Assembly (NCBI GenBank): GCA_031308135.1
Contig: JAHLJT010004567.1
Coordinates: 39,083,857-39,147,856 of the forward strand
DNA: 64,000 bases
DNA from: Acheta domesticus
Taxonomy: Eukaryota; Arthropoda; Insecta; Orthoptera; Gryllidae
Direction of reading: 5' to 3'
Both the position numbers and the translations under genes were made by a program. Numbering within the stretch: position 1 is the stretch's first letter; every line of letters begins with the position of its first letter. A model generated the notes under the pieces. That model was not told the origin of the DNA and ran no database searches. It saw only the letters and a program-made list of their open reading frames with translations. Shown piece by piece: positions 54,746 to 64,000 of the stretch.

Positions 54746-56160
54746 GATGCGCGTTCGTGAAATTGGAACGTGAAACCCTTCATGTCAGCTTTTTACAATT
54801 TTTCAGGGAAGGAGAAAAAACTTACTTTACACCAGATTCTGCACCGAATGAAAACTTTAGGGAGATATTACACCCACAGTTCATGGCGGACATAAAGGAT
54901 TTTTATACTATTCGATGCGTCTTAAATATTACATCCTGCAATCAATACATCTCAATATCTATAAATATGGGTATTTGCACCAAACCATTTACTACATTCT
55001 TGCCAACTAATTAAAGGGAAGTGTTTATGAGACAATACATGTTATATGTAAAGTATTTATCGAATTAAAAATATACAATCAAAATTCACAGAGCCACAAT
55101 CAATTTGAAACATCATTTTCATCTTGGTATAAAAGTCGTGGGGTGAATTGACTCTCTATTTAGCGTTCAACTGGATTTTCAGATTTGCCAATTTGTCCCC
55201 AAGGGAGAATAATGGATCTACACATATGTAGTGCTAATGGAGAAAATGAGGGAACATATTAAGGTTTTGAAGCCAAATAATGATGAGGTTAAGTTTGCAA
55301 GTGTCTGTTAATTGGAAGATAAAGAAGAATTTGAAAATATGAAAATATGAATTTGAAAAATGAAAACATACATTTTGACTTAATTTGATGTGCATAAAAC
55401 GTATACTGTTAGCAAGTTGTAAATTGCTTTTCGTAAATTAGTTTTCCTATTCCCATTTGAACCAGGGCCCATGTTTTTATTTGCATTGGTCTAAGTGCTC
55501 TGTAAAATCACTCTTTCCATTAACATGTCCGAACAAATAATGAGAATAATGCGTTGTAGTATAGAAATAAACAATTAGAGATGAGCGAGAACAATTTTCC
55601 TCAGAATAAAGAGTTTGCCTTTCTATCAGAATATAGAGACAAACGCTTTGAGACTTTTAAAAGCTTGTGACGTCGAAATATTTTTCTTTCCACTTGATTT
55701 TATCACGATATATTCAAATATATTCACGAAGATCAATTTTTTTATTGAGAACCAAAACGTTAATAGAATTTTAAGAAGTACTCGTCACTGAAAAATATCA
55801 TAATAAACATATTTATTATTAACTACTTGCATTGTTGGTGTCAATTAAGAAAAATATTGTAGAAATCACTTCGATTTCTGATTTTTTGTACATTAGTAAA
55901 AGTACTTTTTGGTGTGCCTGTAGTATGCGTTATTCTAAAGGAGTGTCTTCTAGCAGTTTTTGGCCCTATAATAGAATTCCAGCCACCTCTGTTGAGCTTA
56001 TGCTCAGCATTCACATCACATTCCAGTTCAGTACGTTAGAATTGTTAAGTGGTGATGGAAGAAATCCAGTTTTCTTGCCGAAACTAATTGGAATCCGGGA
56101 TCGAAGTCCTTAAATGTCAAATGGACAGCGGGTTGCGAAAAGTGACAAAAGCATTGCAGG
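54745..56160. other. No gene recognised
   Basis: AT-rich sequence downstream of the island. One frame stays open from the island to 55014 (last part …HPQFMADIKDFYTIR), but shows no family. 55832-56113 holds a 93-codon plus ORF without recognised features. Confidence 0.4.
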
Positions 56161-56560
56161 CGGCGTAGCCTCTCCCTGGCAGAGCTGTGGCACGTGATCC
56201 ACAGGGGAAGCGATCGCATCGCGGGGAAAACCGGCGCCGCTTTGTCCGGAATTGCTGAGCCCCGTCTTCCCCCCGCTCTCCGCCTCACCCCGCTCCGCAC
56301 CACCCGCTCCGCTCCGCCGCGTTCCACCCCGTTCCACCCCGTTCCACCCCGCTCCGCCCGCTCTCCGCCCCGCTCTCCGCCTCGCTTTCCGCTCCGCTCT
56401 CCACCCCCCTCCGCCCACGCTCCGCTCGCCGCTCCACCCCCGCTTCGCCCCGCTCCACCCTGCTCCGCTCCAGCCCGCTCCACCCCACCCCGCCCCGTAA
56501 GCTTTACCCACCTAGCACCTACCCACCCCACTCCCTGCTCTCCCAACCTCCTGTCCCCAC
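56160..56560. repeat. CCGCTCC/CCACCCC low-complexity tract
   Basis: From about 56280 the plus strand is a pyrimidine-rich array of CCGCTCCGC and GTTCCACCCC words (GTTCCACCCC three times in a row at about 56320-56350). The complementary strand is correspondingly G-rich. ORFs of up to 218 codons (minus) are translations of this tract. Confidence 0.75.
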
Positions 56561-56561
56561 A

Positions 56562-56905
56562 CCAGCTGAGATGACTCAGGCCAACAGCTCTTGCCATCTG
56601 CTGCGTCTCTGACTGTGAGGCCTTAGGGGTCCACGGTAGCGGCGGTGGTAGACTTTCGACACTAGCTACATAAGCCAACTTCAACCCATGTGGGGAAGGT
56701 AATTTTATCGCCCGGTTGCTTCGTTATTTTTCCGTAGCTTATGCGATCAATACCAGGTGAATGCCCGAGTAATCAAGCTACGGCCCTCGCTAGATCTTTA
56801 CTTCCTCTTCTTTGTCCCCTTCTCCTCCTCCACCATTCACACTTGTATACTTACGTATACAACACGGCTGTACATGTACTCCGAGCTCAACCCGGCTGAG
56901 ACTAT
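56562..56905 (+). mobile_element. SINE family A, copy 5 (diverged)
   Basis: GAGATGACTCAGGCCAACAG (box A side), TTAGGGGTCCACGGTAGCGG (decayed box B), then GACTTTCGACACTAGCTACA and a diverged body with CTTCCTCTTCTTTGTCCCCT and CTCAACCCGGCTGAG. More mutated than the other copies. Confidence 0.5.
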
Positions 56906-57069
56906 GCCCTGTTCACGGAAATATCTTGAGCGTGGAACCTTTGCAAGCCAACGTTTAGGTCAGCACCAGATATCACGTTTCAGCGGAGAAGAACGCCACC
57001 GCCTCCAGGGATACATCTATCACACTGACGGCATTAAAGACCACAAACGCGCGCCCGGAAATATAAAGT

Positions 57070-57575
57070 AATCTCTCAGTCCTCCTCCTCCACTTCTATC
57101 CCTCGCCACTTCCATCCCGTCCCGCTTTACCTCACTTCACATTGTCCGCTCCACTCCCTGCCCTTCTCACAACCCTCTGTTCTCTGTGTCCCACCTCACT
57201 CCGCTCCCCCGTCCTTCCACGTCCCACCCCGCCCCCCGTCCCTTTACGTCCTACCCTGCCACTCTACGACCCACCCCGCCCCTCTACGTCCCACCCCGCC
57301 CCCGTCCCTCACGTCCCACCCCGCCCCTCGTCCCTCACGTCCCACTCCGCCCCCCGTCCCTCACGTCCCACCTCGCCCCCGTGCCTCTACGTCCCACCCC
57401 GCCCCCGTCCCTCACGTCCCACCCCACCCCCCGTTCCTCACGTCCCACCCCGCCCCCCGTCCCCCTTCGTCCCACCCGCCCCCCGTCCTTTTCATCCCAC
57501 CCCGTCCCACCTTCCCTCTACGTCCCACCCCGCCCTCCCGTCGCTCTACATCCCACCCCGCCCCCTGCGGGCTTC
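57070..57575. repeat. Minisatellite, unit about 25 bp (CACGTCCCACCCCGCCCCC)
   Basis: Words CGTCCCACCCCGCCCC recur more than ten times between about 57210 and 57560 with variable spacers, and the plus strand has almost no G outside CpG positions. ORFs of 177 and 170 codons read Pro/Arg/Ser repeats. The minus strand is rich in GGGG runs. Confidence 0.85.
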
Positions 57576-57579
57576 GACC

Positions 57580-57601
57580 TCTCTCTCTCTCTCTCTCTCT
57601 G
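57580..57601. repeat. (CT)n microsatellite
   Basis: About ten CT units between the minisatellite and the CpG island. Confidence 0.9.
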
Positions 57602-57905
57602 TGCGCCCCGCCGCGCCCTGCCCGCGCGGTCACTGCGGCGGCGTCCGCGGTGCGGCGCGGCGGCAGGGCAGCTAGCGCTCGCCGTGGCCGGGCGGTGAAT
57701 CACGGCGCGGCGGCAGACGGAATTCTCGGGATCAAACGCGCGCTTCGTGAGGTGAATGGTCGGCGCCGCCGGTTCCCGCCGCCCGACCTCGCCGCCGCCC
57801 CCGCCCCCCGCCCCCTCCCCTGAGTCCGCGTCCTCCCGTTTCTGCCCTTTGCCACGCGCAACCGGGAATGCGAAGGGGAGCGCACGGAATTTGGGAATGT
57901 CCATT
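57601..57905. promoter_or_regulatory. CpG island
   Basis: CpG-dense, with GCGGCGGCGTCCGCGGTGCG, GGGATCAAACGCGCGCTTCG and a CCG/CCCCG tail. No preferred reading frame; possible promoter. Confidence 0.45.
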
Positions 57906-57959
57906 CGCCTGTTGACTCTATCACCGCAAGGTGAAATTCAGTTTCTTAAGTAATTTGCG

Positions 57960-58195
57960 GACGAACAACACATGTTTCCAAGAGCTCTAATGGCCAGGTT
58001 CGTATATTGACTGTCACCGCAAGATGAAATTCAGTTAAATAATTCCCATACGTATAAGACATGTTTCCAAGAGCTCTCCATTCAACGATTCCATAGATTT
58101 GGAACAATGAAGAAAGAATTTCTTCTGTCTTCCTTAGTAATAACGCGTGTAATTGCTTGTATTGGCAAGGGTAGTAAATTGAAAGACCTGAAAAC
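57960..58195. other. Short local duplication
   Basis: CACCGCAAG-TGAAATTCAGTT occurs at about 57922 and 58016, and GTTTCCAAGAGCTCT at about 57973 and 58064, giving a diverged direct duplication of about 90 bp. No gene. Confidence 0.6.
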
Positions 58196-58601
58196 GGACG
58201 GTGTTTTGCATCAACCGGCTATGCGACATCACACAAGTTTTGAGATAATCGTGTTCAAAGGTTTTATTACATTTTCAGCTCTAAAAACTGTAATTTAATT
58301 ATTTCATGTATTGAAGAGCCAAAACTACACAAACCTGAGTGGAATATCTGGCGCTTACCTGCATAATGTGAAATTAAGAACAGCAGATTTGAAGATCTAG
58401 GTTTATAGCCGGTTATTGCGAAACATAAAATCCCTGATGTGACTGAGGGCGTTACATTTTTCATTAATTATGAGGCTATTTTTACAGATTTGGTGTCAAA
58501 ATTCTGGGTACACTTATAACATGGTCCAATGCAACTGATGGCGTCTATATCTCATTTTTTTTCCACAATGGTGCTTAGCCGGTTGATGTATAACACCGTC
58601 C
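58196..58601. mobile_element. MITE family M1, copy 2
   Basis: 406 bp, sister of 12975-13377 in the same orientation, with ends GGACGGTGTTTTGCATCAAC and, inverted, GGACGGTGTTATACATCAAC. Shared internal blocks include AATCGTGTTCAAAGGTTTTA and GCTTACCTGCATAATGTGAA. The ORFs that overlap it are incidental. Confidence 0.85.
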
Positions 58602-58604
58602 AAA

Positions 58605-59235
58605 TGTACTCGTAGAAATATATCCAATTCCATTGAAGATATTACTTTCTCAACTTAATGTACTATCTATTTTCTTCGAACTTGCTGCGATTGATTATTT
58701 CTATAGTTATAATTATGAGTGTCAAATTGTGCAGTTGAACGCATGCTTCTTAAAAGAAAAACGAAAGAAGAAATTGTTTTGTGGAAGTTCTGAAAAAATA
58801 CAAGTTTTGGAAAATTTAAAGGGTCCGAAAAGTGGGAAATGAATGGAACGTGTCTTCTCGCACATTTCCTATTTTTCAGTCACTCAGCTATAGAAAGCAT
58901 AAGCGGGCATGCACATAAATTGAGAAATGGCTGGTTTTACACTTTCGTTTTTTCCCTGTCTTACAAAAATTACAAAAATGAGGGTTATCAGTATGTTATA
59001 CCGTCCCTTTCAATTGTGAAAATTCATTGGTAAAAGCACTTGCTAATACTTTTTTCTTCTTTGACCAGCGGTAGATGACAAGAGGATGGGAGCAAGACCG
59101 TAAAGCTGGCCAAGACCACAGAAATGAGAAAACTATAGCTACTATGAGAAAGTCGGTACCATTCTGTAGCCCCACTAGTTATTTACTTACATCAGGTACA
59201 GAAAAATATTTATCTCAAATGAACCATTCTCGCTC
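58605..59235. other. No gene recognised
   Basis: AT-rich with short ORFs only. Confidence 0.45.
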
Positions 59236-59347
59236 GGATTTACAAACGCGTTGCCAAGCGTCGGTCGCCTCTGTGCCGTGCGCGGGACTAAATGCAACTC
59301 CTGCGGCGCTAAGCCTAGAGTGCCGACGGCTTCCTGGACGCACGTGA
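59060..59347 (+). other. Unassigned ORF region with acceptor-like start
   Basis: TTCTTCTTTGACCAG at about 59069 resembles a splice acceptor, and the frame from 59075 stays open for 90 codons (TRGWEQDRKAGQDHRNEK at its start), ending in a CpG-rich patch at 59240-59345. Codon bias is weak and the family is unknown. It may be a decayed retroelement segment or chance. Confidence 0.22.
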
Positions 59348-59349
59348 CG

Positions 59350-61170
59350 CATACAAAATCGAATGATGGCTTCTCTCGACTAGAAAGCTATACCAAAATA
59401 AGGTGCACTTATGGTAGGTTTGCAGGAAATAAACGATAAAAGTCTAGCACGATTTTATTTCATGAGATTTTACCAAACTTAGACCGATTTTTTTCGATTT
59501 TAAAGACAAAGTGATTGTAAATGTCAAGGTCACAATAAATGTAATAGCAGGATAAACTATGCCCAACAAGAGAGCGGATACTGTTTCGAGTTTTTCACTA
59601 AGAATTCTAACTACAATTATAATATGAATCATTTGTCTTTTCAGTCAACCTTCAACGCGACGGAGTGTGCATAACAGGCGGATGTTGTAATTAACTACAC
59701 ATTGCGAGTCTTCATAATAATGTAAAGTACCTGCTTCTCTGCGACATTCACTGTCTCTCAAGAATGTTCTTCCTGTTGTATGATTAATTCATTTTCTCCC
59801 TTCTTTTTCCGAAGTGCGGAAGTTGTTAGTGTGAAGGTTTTAGACCTTAACGGTAACATAACTTCCATTATGATTTCTAATGCCGAAATGAAAATAATTG
59901 CCGGTTTTGATTGGCAACCCAAACTGTGCAAATAAAAATGCTTATCATAAGTATATTTGTTCCGAATTATTTAGAAGTACCTTATTTCATATGATGATAA
60001 AGATGATAATTGATATATTCATTACTGAATGTAAGCGCCTTGATGCCTTTTGCCAGTCATGTTGCAAAATCGGTTGTTTGTTCTTGTCTTTCACTGCATG
60101 GATTTTGTTAGGTATAATCATAAGAGGTGGAAAATTATGGGAAAGAATTGGGATGATGGTTCAGAGGTAATATGTGATAACATTTTACAAATGATATTGA
60201 AAATTATTGAAGTGGTACCTAATCTAAACCAACCTACCTAATCTACAAAAAGTAGTGGCGTGTAGAAGCAAAATCCTACTGAACAAAACTACTCAAATTT
60301 GTTTTCTGAAAAGTAGCACGCACAATGCAAAAGAACAACAAATAAAATACTATCGTATAACACGAATAAATTAAATGTTTTCACAAAACAGTCTTCACGA
60401 AAAACTACTACAGTAACATGGTCCATACTGTAATATAATGTAGTGTCTTCTGTACAAATAATAGTTTATTACATAGCAAAAAAATTAAAAATTTTAACTG
60501 CTTCATAAGGCAAAAAGGGAATAACAAAAAAAAATAATGGCGAACGGACTCACCCTTGGAACCCTGCTGTCGAATTACGTCAGATGTCTCGTAAGATTTG
60601 ACGCAGAATATAAGATTTCAGTCGGTGCGCGCAATATGGAAATAGGTGGTCCTCAAGTCATCCCTCTCTCCCACAGGAACCAAAATCACCTCTCACTTGA
60701 CAGGAAACTGCATAATTTTCTTTCAATTCTTGTGCGCATTGAAAATGATTGATGCAAATGTTTTAAAATATTTATTTCCAGTACAAATGTTGATCGACCG
60801 GTTTTTCCCATCGGCAAACGACGTCATTAAATCTGTATCAAAATCTGTGTATTCCCTCAAAGTATCATCGGGAACCTCTACATTTCTTCGCTTTACCAAT
60901 TTTCTGTAATAAACCTAATAACCCCATCTTTGTGGCCAAAAGTAGAGGATTTGTTTTTGGTAGAATATTCTGATATATCATTCTAATTGAGCCCTATCCT
61001 AGGTCAATGAAGAGTTTAAAATCATGGTTTTCCTCAATATCCTTAAATTTATAATTTTTAAATAGTGAAAAAAAACTACCCGGGTAAAAGAAATGGTTAT
61101 TCAAGTTATTCAACCTCTTTCAGCCTCGTAATTTCTTTCTTTTGTGAGAATTTCAACTTCGTGAACAGTA
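59350..61170. other. No gene recognised
   Basis: AT-rich, with ORFs of up to 90 codons (59898-60170, 60646-60909) lacking any recognised motif. Confidence 0.4.
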
Positions 61171-61174
61171 CGAG

Positions 61175-61395
61175 TTTTTCGTCCGCGCAAAGAAGACAAT
61201 TGCGCACTGTGAGGAGACCTCGGTGGGGCCTAGGCAAGATGGCATCGCGCCCGTGACCCGTAACGGCGGCAGAGGCGGGGGCAGATGAAGTCCTCTCTGC
61301 GGCCGCGCGTCCTCGCTGGCCGTGTCTCCGCCCCCGCCCACGGAGCTACCTGCGGCGCCGACAGCCCATCACACCTCTATCTCCGGTCCACGACC
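61175..61395. promoter_or_regulatory. CpG island
   Basis: CpG-rich block (GCAAGATGGCATCGCGCCCG, CTCTGCGGCCGCGCGTCCTC) bounded by AT-rich sequence and, on the right, by a SINE. No supported exon. Confidence 0.4.
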
Positions 61396-62070
61396 GGAAG
61401 AGATGGCTCAGGGCATCAACTGATGTATATCATCAGTTGGTCCATCATTTATAAGACAGAAATCTTTTAAATAACAGCTTTATATATTAAAAGAATACAA
61501 ATTTCCCACAACGTTTCGGAAACATTTTGTCACCTGATCATGGAAACCAAATGTTTCCGAAACGTTGTGGGAAATTTGTATTCTTTTAATATATAAAGCT
61601 GTTACTTAAAAGATTTCTGTCTTATAAATGATGGACCAACTGATATATTTATATTAGTAATATAGACAAAAACGAAAAATATACATCAACTGATGTCACT
61701 GCACTGCCTCTGACCGGGAGGTCCTGGGGTTCGAGTCCCGACGGCGGCAGGATTTTCGACACTAGCTAGTCAACTAGGCTGAATTCAGTCCCTGTCCGCA
61801 GGAGAATTCTAGCGGCCTGCTGGCCTGATCGGTAGTTTTCCCTGGTTTCTCCAATCAGCACCAGGCGTATGCCAGCGCAGTACCCTGTCAAACGAGTCAG
61901 GGACCCCGCGCGATATTTCCTTCCTCTTCCTTACCTTGTCCTCACCCCTTTACTTACACAACATTCGCATGCACGACACTACCACAGATGCCGGGAGATC
62001 GGTCGGGAGCTTAGAGCATGTCCCGGTTGGGACGTGAGTCCCGGATGGGAGATACCTGGTTGAGCAAATT
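61396..62070 (+). mobile_element. SINE family A, copy 6, split by a hairpin insertion
   Basis: Head AGAGATGGCTCAGGGCATCA (box A) at 61400. The copy is interrupted at CATCAACTGATGT, then resumes with CACTGCACTGCCTCTGACCG, box B GGGGTTCGAGTCCCGACGGC, AGGATTTTCGACACTAGCTA, the usual body, GCCGGGAGATCGGTCGGGAG and TGGGAGATACCTGGTTGAGC. The CA run of other copies is reduced here. Confidence 0.78.
61427..61683. mobile_element. Long-hairpin insertion with 13-bp TSD
   Basis: CATCAACTGATGT lies at 61414-61426 and again at 61684-61696. Between them 61427-61527 and 61549-61646 form an almost perfect inverted repeat of about 100 bp with a 21-bp loop, followed by 37 bp of AT-rich sequence. The inner part reads ACAACGTTTCGGAAACATTT on one side and its inverse on the other; the CGAAACGTTGTG word is shared with the retroelement-tail pair at 42.7-43.0 kb. 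A 13-bp duplication suggests target-primed integration with inversion of a tail. Confidence 0.82.
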
Positions 62071-62079
62071 ACACGGGTG

Positions 62080-62695
62080 TACCTCTTTGCTCGATAGTAA
62101 AGTTAAATAAGAATAGTTTGTATTGACAACGGTATTATATTGTTATCAATTACAAGGTGACATATAGAACAAGTGATGGAGGATAAGAGGATCTTGACGC
62201 AAAATATACATTACAGGCTTAATATGGAAATGGAAAATAAGGAAGAGGGTGGGGTATATCATGCGAGAGTTCTCGCACGGATACGGTGGTCAATAAATAA
62301 ACCTCGCAACGGCTGCCGGTATTGTTCTCCTCGTTGACTCTGGGCTCCGCATCCCCCATCCTCACTGTCCTCTGCAGATGAATCGCCCCAGCCACCTCAG
62401 CTGGGGACGTTTCCTTCGGCGCGTGCGTCCAACCTGCGGATAAGTTTTATCGCTTGTTCCCGATTTATCGCCATTGGTAGTCCCTCATATTATTGCATCA
62501 TTGACGATCCCATAGCATTATGTTTCCAAAATATTAACATTTTTACATGATCATTATAATGTCTAACGAAAATAATTATTATTATCTCTTGGAAAATAAT
62601 GTTCTTCTGGTTAATTTAAATTCTTGAAACGTTGGTGCTCCGGAAACGCTATTTTCTGAATTCTGTTTTTCACGTTTTTCTGTTTAATAGTTGTT
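62080..62695. other. No gene recognised
   Basis: Mixed composition. 62295-62440 is GC-richer (TCCGCATCCCCCATCCTCAC, CTCAGCTGGGGACGTTTCC) without an ORF. Confidence 0.45.
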
Positions 62696-62699
62696 AGAA

Positions 62700-62776
62700 T
62701 ACCAATAATAATGCTAATAATAATAATAGTAATAATAGCAATAATAATAATAATAATAATAATCATAATAATAATC
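62700..62776. repeat. (AAT)n microsatellite
   Basis: About 25 AAT-type units with interruptions. Confidence 0.85.
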
Positions 62777-62984
62777 ACTTAGCATGAATATTAAAAAAAT
62801 GCAAAGTATTAGATGTTGTATATTTAGCTGAAAAAACTAACATTTCATACATTTTAATTGAAGATGTAAAAAAGCAAAAATCCTTCTGAGTATTGTAATA
62901 TTTGATCAAGGTGATAATATAATTATACTCTCATCAGGCGGAGACTATTATAAAAATGGTATGCGTATGAATAACACAAGCGTG

Positions 62985-63200
62985 GCACAATTCCTTCCGA
63001 ATTCCTGTCGGCTCCTTGTCTGACAGGTCCTTTCCCTTCCCTGCGATGCTGCGTAATCGGAACAAATTACGGCTGGGCTCCCAAATTGCCTCCGTGTGGC
63101 TCCCCGTGTTCTACAAGATTCCGCCGCCGTGCCTCCTCCGAAATTAACCATTACCGCGCTCTTATTAGATCGTCGCCACAAGCACCGTCACCAGCGTTTC
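62985..63200. promoter_or_regulatory. Candidate conserved regulatory segment
   Basis: Non-repetitive sequence of intermediate GC content with GCGTAATCGGAACAAATTAC and GAAATTAACCATTACCGCGC. TAAT/ATTA cores are set among CpG dinucleotides, as at 46.5 and 63.45 kb. No convincing ORF. Confidence 0.33.
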
Positions 63201-63405
63201 CACCGCTCGCGTCTCGACCATTTTAACCACGTTTTACGCAGTTTGTCGCGTTCCCAAGCTGCCCGCCTTCGTCACCAACGCCACCACCCTCTCCACGCCC
63301 CCGCTTTTTCGAAGCCTCGGTGACGACAGCGTTCCCTCGCACTCCCCCCTCTCCCCTCCCCCTCCCGCCCGTCCCCGCCTCGTGTTTGTTCAGGGGCGCT
63401 CTCCG
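63200..63405. other. CpG/pyrimidine-rich block
   Basis: GC-rich, turning into a CCCCTCCCC-type tract at about 63340-63375. ORFs are composition-driven. Confidence 0.4.
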
Positions 63406-63545
63406 CGACCGCCGGATCATTAAAATTATATATCATTACGCAGCGATAGGAAACGCCGGGAAACCGTTTACCTGAAAATTACCGCGTCGTATTTGCGGTG
63501 TGTTATTATGTCCGAGCTCATTTCTACAATGCAATTACGAGATGG
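63405..63545. promoter_or_regulatory. Candidate conserved regulatory segment
   Basis: GGATCATTAAAATTATATAT, CATTACGCAGCGATAGGAAA, CCGTTTACCTGAAAATTACC and ACAATGCAATTACGAGATGG form about 140 bp of non-repetitive, AT/CpG-mixed sequence framed by two G/C-rich tracts. Looks like an enhancer or conserved noncoding element; conservation is not shown. Confidence 0.38.
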
Positions 63546-63559
63546 TGCGCGGGTTTCCG

Positions 63560-63845
63560 AGTTCGGGTTGCGTGAGGCCGGGGGAGGGAGTGGGAGGGGA
63601 GGGGACGGGGGAGGGGGAGGGAGGTGCGAGCGGAAAAAGCGCGTGCTGCGCGCGCCGAGCCACGCGTCCTTTTTGCGCGCAGGGGAAGGGAGGGGGGGAG
63701 GGGAGGGGAGGGGAGTAAGCGGGGACGGCGCTCGGGTGTCGCGTCGGAGTCTAGTTTCCTAATAGCGACAGACGGCAGCGGCGCCGCCGGCGGACGTGCG
63801 AAGATGCACTGCACGCAGGCTGCAACGCTCAGCCTGTGCCTTGCC
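63560..63845 (+). promoter_or_regulatory. CpG island with G-rich tract
   Basis: Plus-strand G-runs (GGGAGGGGAGGGGACGGGGG at about 63590) pass into a CpG-dense part (63720-63820). The order, G-rich tract then GC-rich non-repetitive sequence then A-rich sequence with AATAAA at 63933, suggests a plus-strand transcription start, but this is inference. Confidence 0.4.
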
Positions 63846-63908
63846 GGGAGACCCCGGCTACCGTTGGCGCACAGATTTTCTAGCTACAATGTGGCAGTGT
63901 GCACCTAG
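63804..63908 (+). CDS. Short ORF in CpG island, uncertain
   Basis: ATG in context GCGAAGATGC opens a 34-codon ORF beginning MHCTQAATLSLCLAGRP and ending at TAG 63908. It contains two short hydrophobic patches but no clear signal peptide. It could be an upstream ORF of a message continuing beyond the window, or chance. Confidence 0.18.
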   Translation: MHCTQAATLSLCLAGRPRLPLAHRFSSYNVAVCT

Positions 63909-63942
63909 CGTCGAGAGAAATCAAATTTAGAAAATAAATAAA

Positions 63943-63998
63943 ATTGTGTGTGTGTATGAGAGAGAGGTAGAGAGAGAGTGAGGGAGAGAGAGCGAGGG
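63943..63998. repeat. (GT)n and (GA)n-rich tract
   Basis: A short GT run followed by interrupted GAGA repeats up to the window edge. Confidence 0.85.
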
Positions 63999-64000
63999 GT

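Noticed and set aside
56028..57698. ORFs of 126-218 codons on both strands
   Set aside because: Direct translations of C-rich minisatellites.

Overview
The window looks like a piece of an insect (or other arthropod) nuclear chromosome. The reasons are an AT-rich background broken by sharp CpG/GC-rich islands, tRNA-derived SINEs with box A/box B heads, hAT-, mariner- and Tc1-type DNA transposon remains, MITEs, microsatellites, and no long open reading frame of normal composition. I could not fix the species; a large, repeat-rich insect genome fits best. No complete protein-coding gene, free-standing tRNA, rRNA or CRISPR array was recognised. Almost all of the longer ORFs are low-complexity readings of GC-rich islands, minisatellites or repeats.

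Layout: 0.6-3.2 kb holds two CpG islands, the first with a (CGG)17 run. 4.7-11 kb is a transposon-rich block with a perfect 96-bp tandem duplication, a LINE tail remnant, and a 1.97-kb nested palindromic element (8568-10537). That element sits inside a copy of a dispersed repeat whose uninterrupted version lies at 5320-5715. 12.3-13.4 kb has a tRNA-SINE and a 403-bp MITE whose sister copy is at 58.2 kb. 15.2-18.6 kb has a duplicated AT-rich segment, two SINEs, and a 243-bp hAT MITE with a perfect 8-bp target duplication. 20.5-22.2 kb has a MITE, a CpG island and an eight-unit satellite. 25-31.3 kb has further SINEs and an LTR/primer-binding-site-like fragment. 31.3-36.9 kb is mostly featureless AT-rich sequence.

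The region 37-42 kb is the best place to look for a host gene. It has one exon-like segment with strongly GC-biased third codon positions (37.5 kb), a CpG island with a plausible first coding exon (39.04 kb) and a large CpG island followed by a transcribed-looking leader (40.6-41.7 kb), all on the plus strand. 42.7-45 kb is again transposon-derived: inverted retroelement tails, a tandem array of the same tail family, a Tc1-type helix-turn-helix remnant and a TA-flanked MITE. 45-64 kb alternates CpG islands, pyrimidine-rich minisatellites and short segments dense in homeodomain-type TAAT cores that look like conserved regulatory DNA. Among these lie a SINE split by a hAT element, a degenerate mariner transposase end, a hAT MITE split by a retroelement tail, and a SINE split by a long hairpin.

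The clearest story is layered insertion. At least four elements are interrupted by younger ones, and in several cases the target-site duplication or an uninterrupted sister copy can be read directly from the window.
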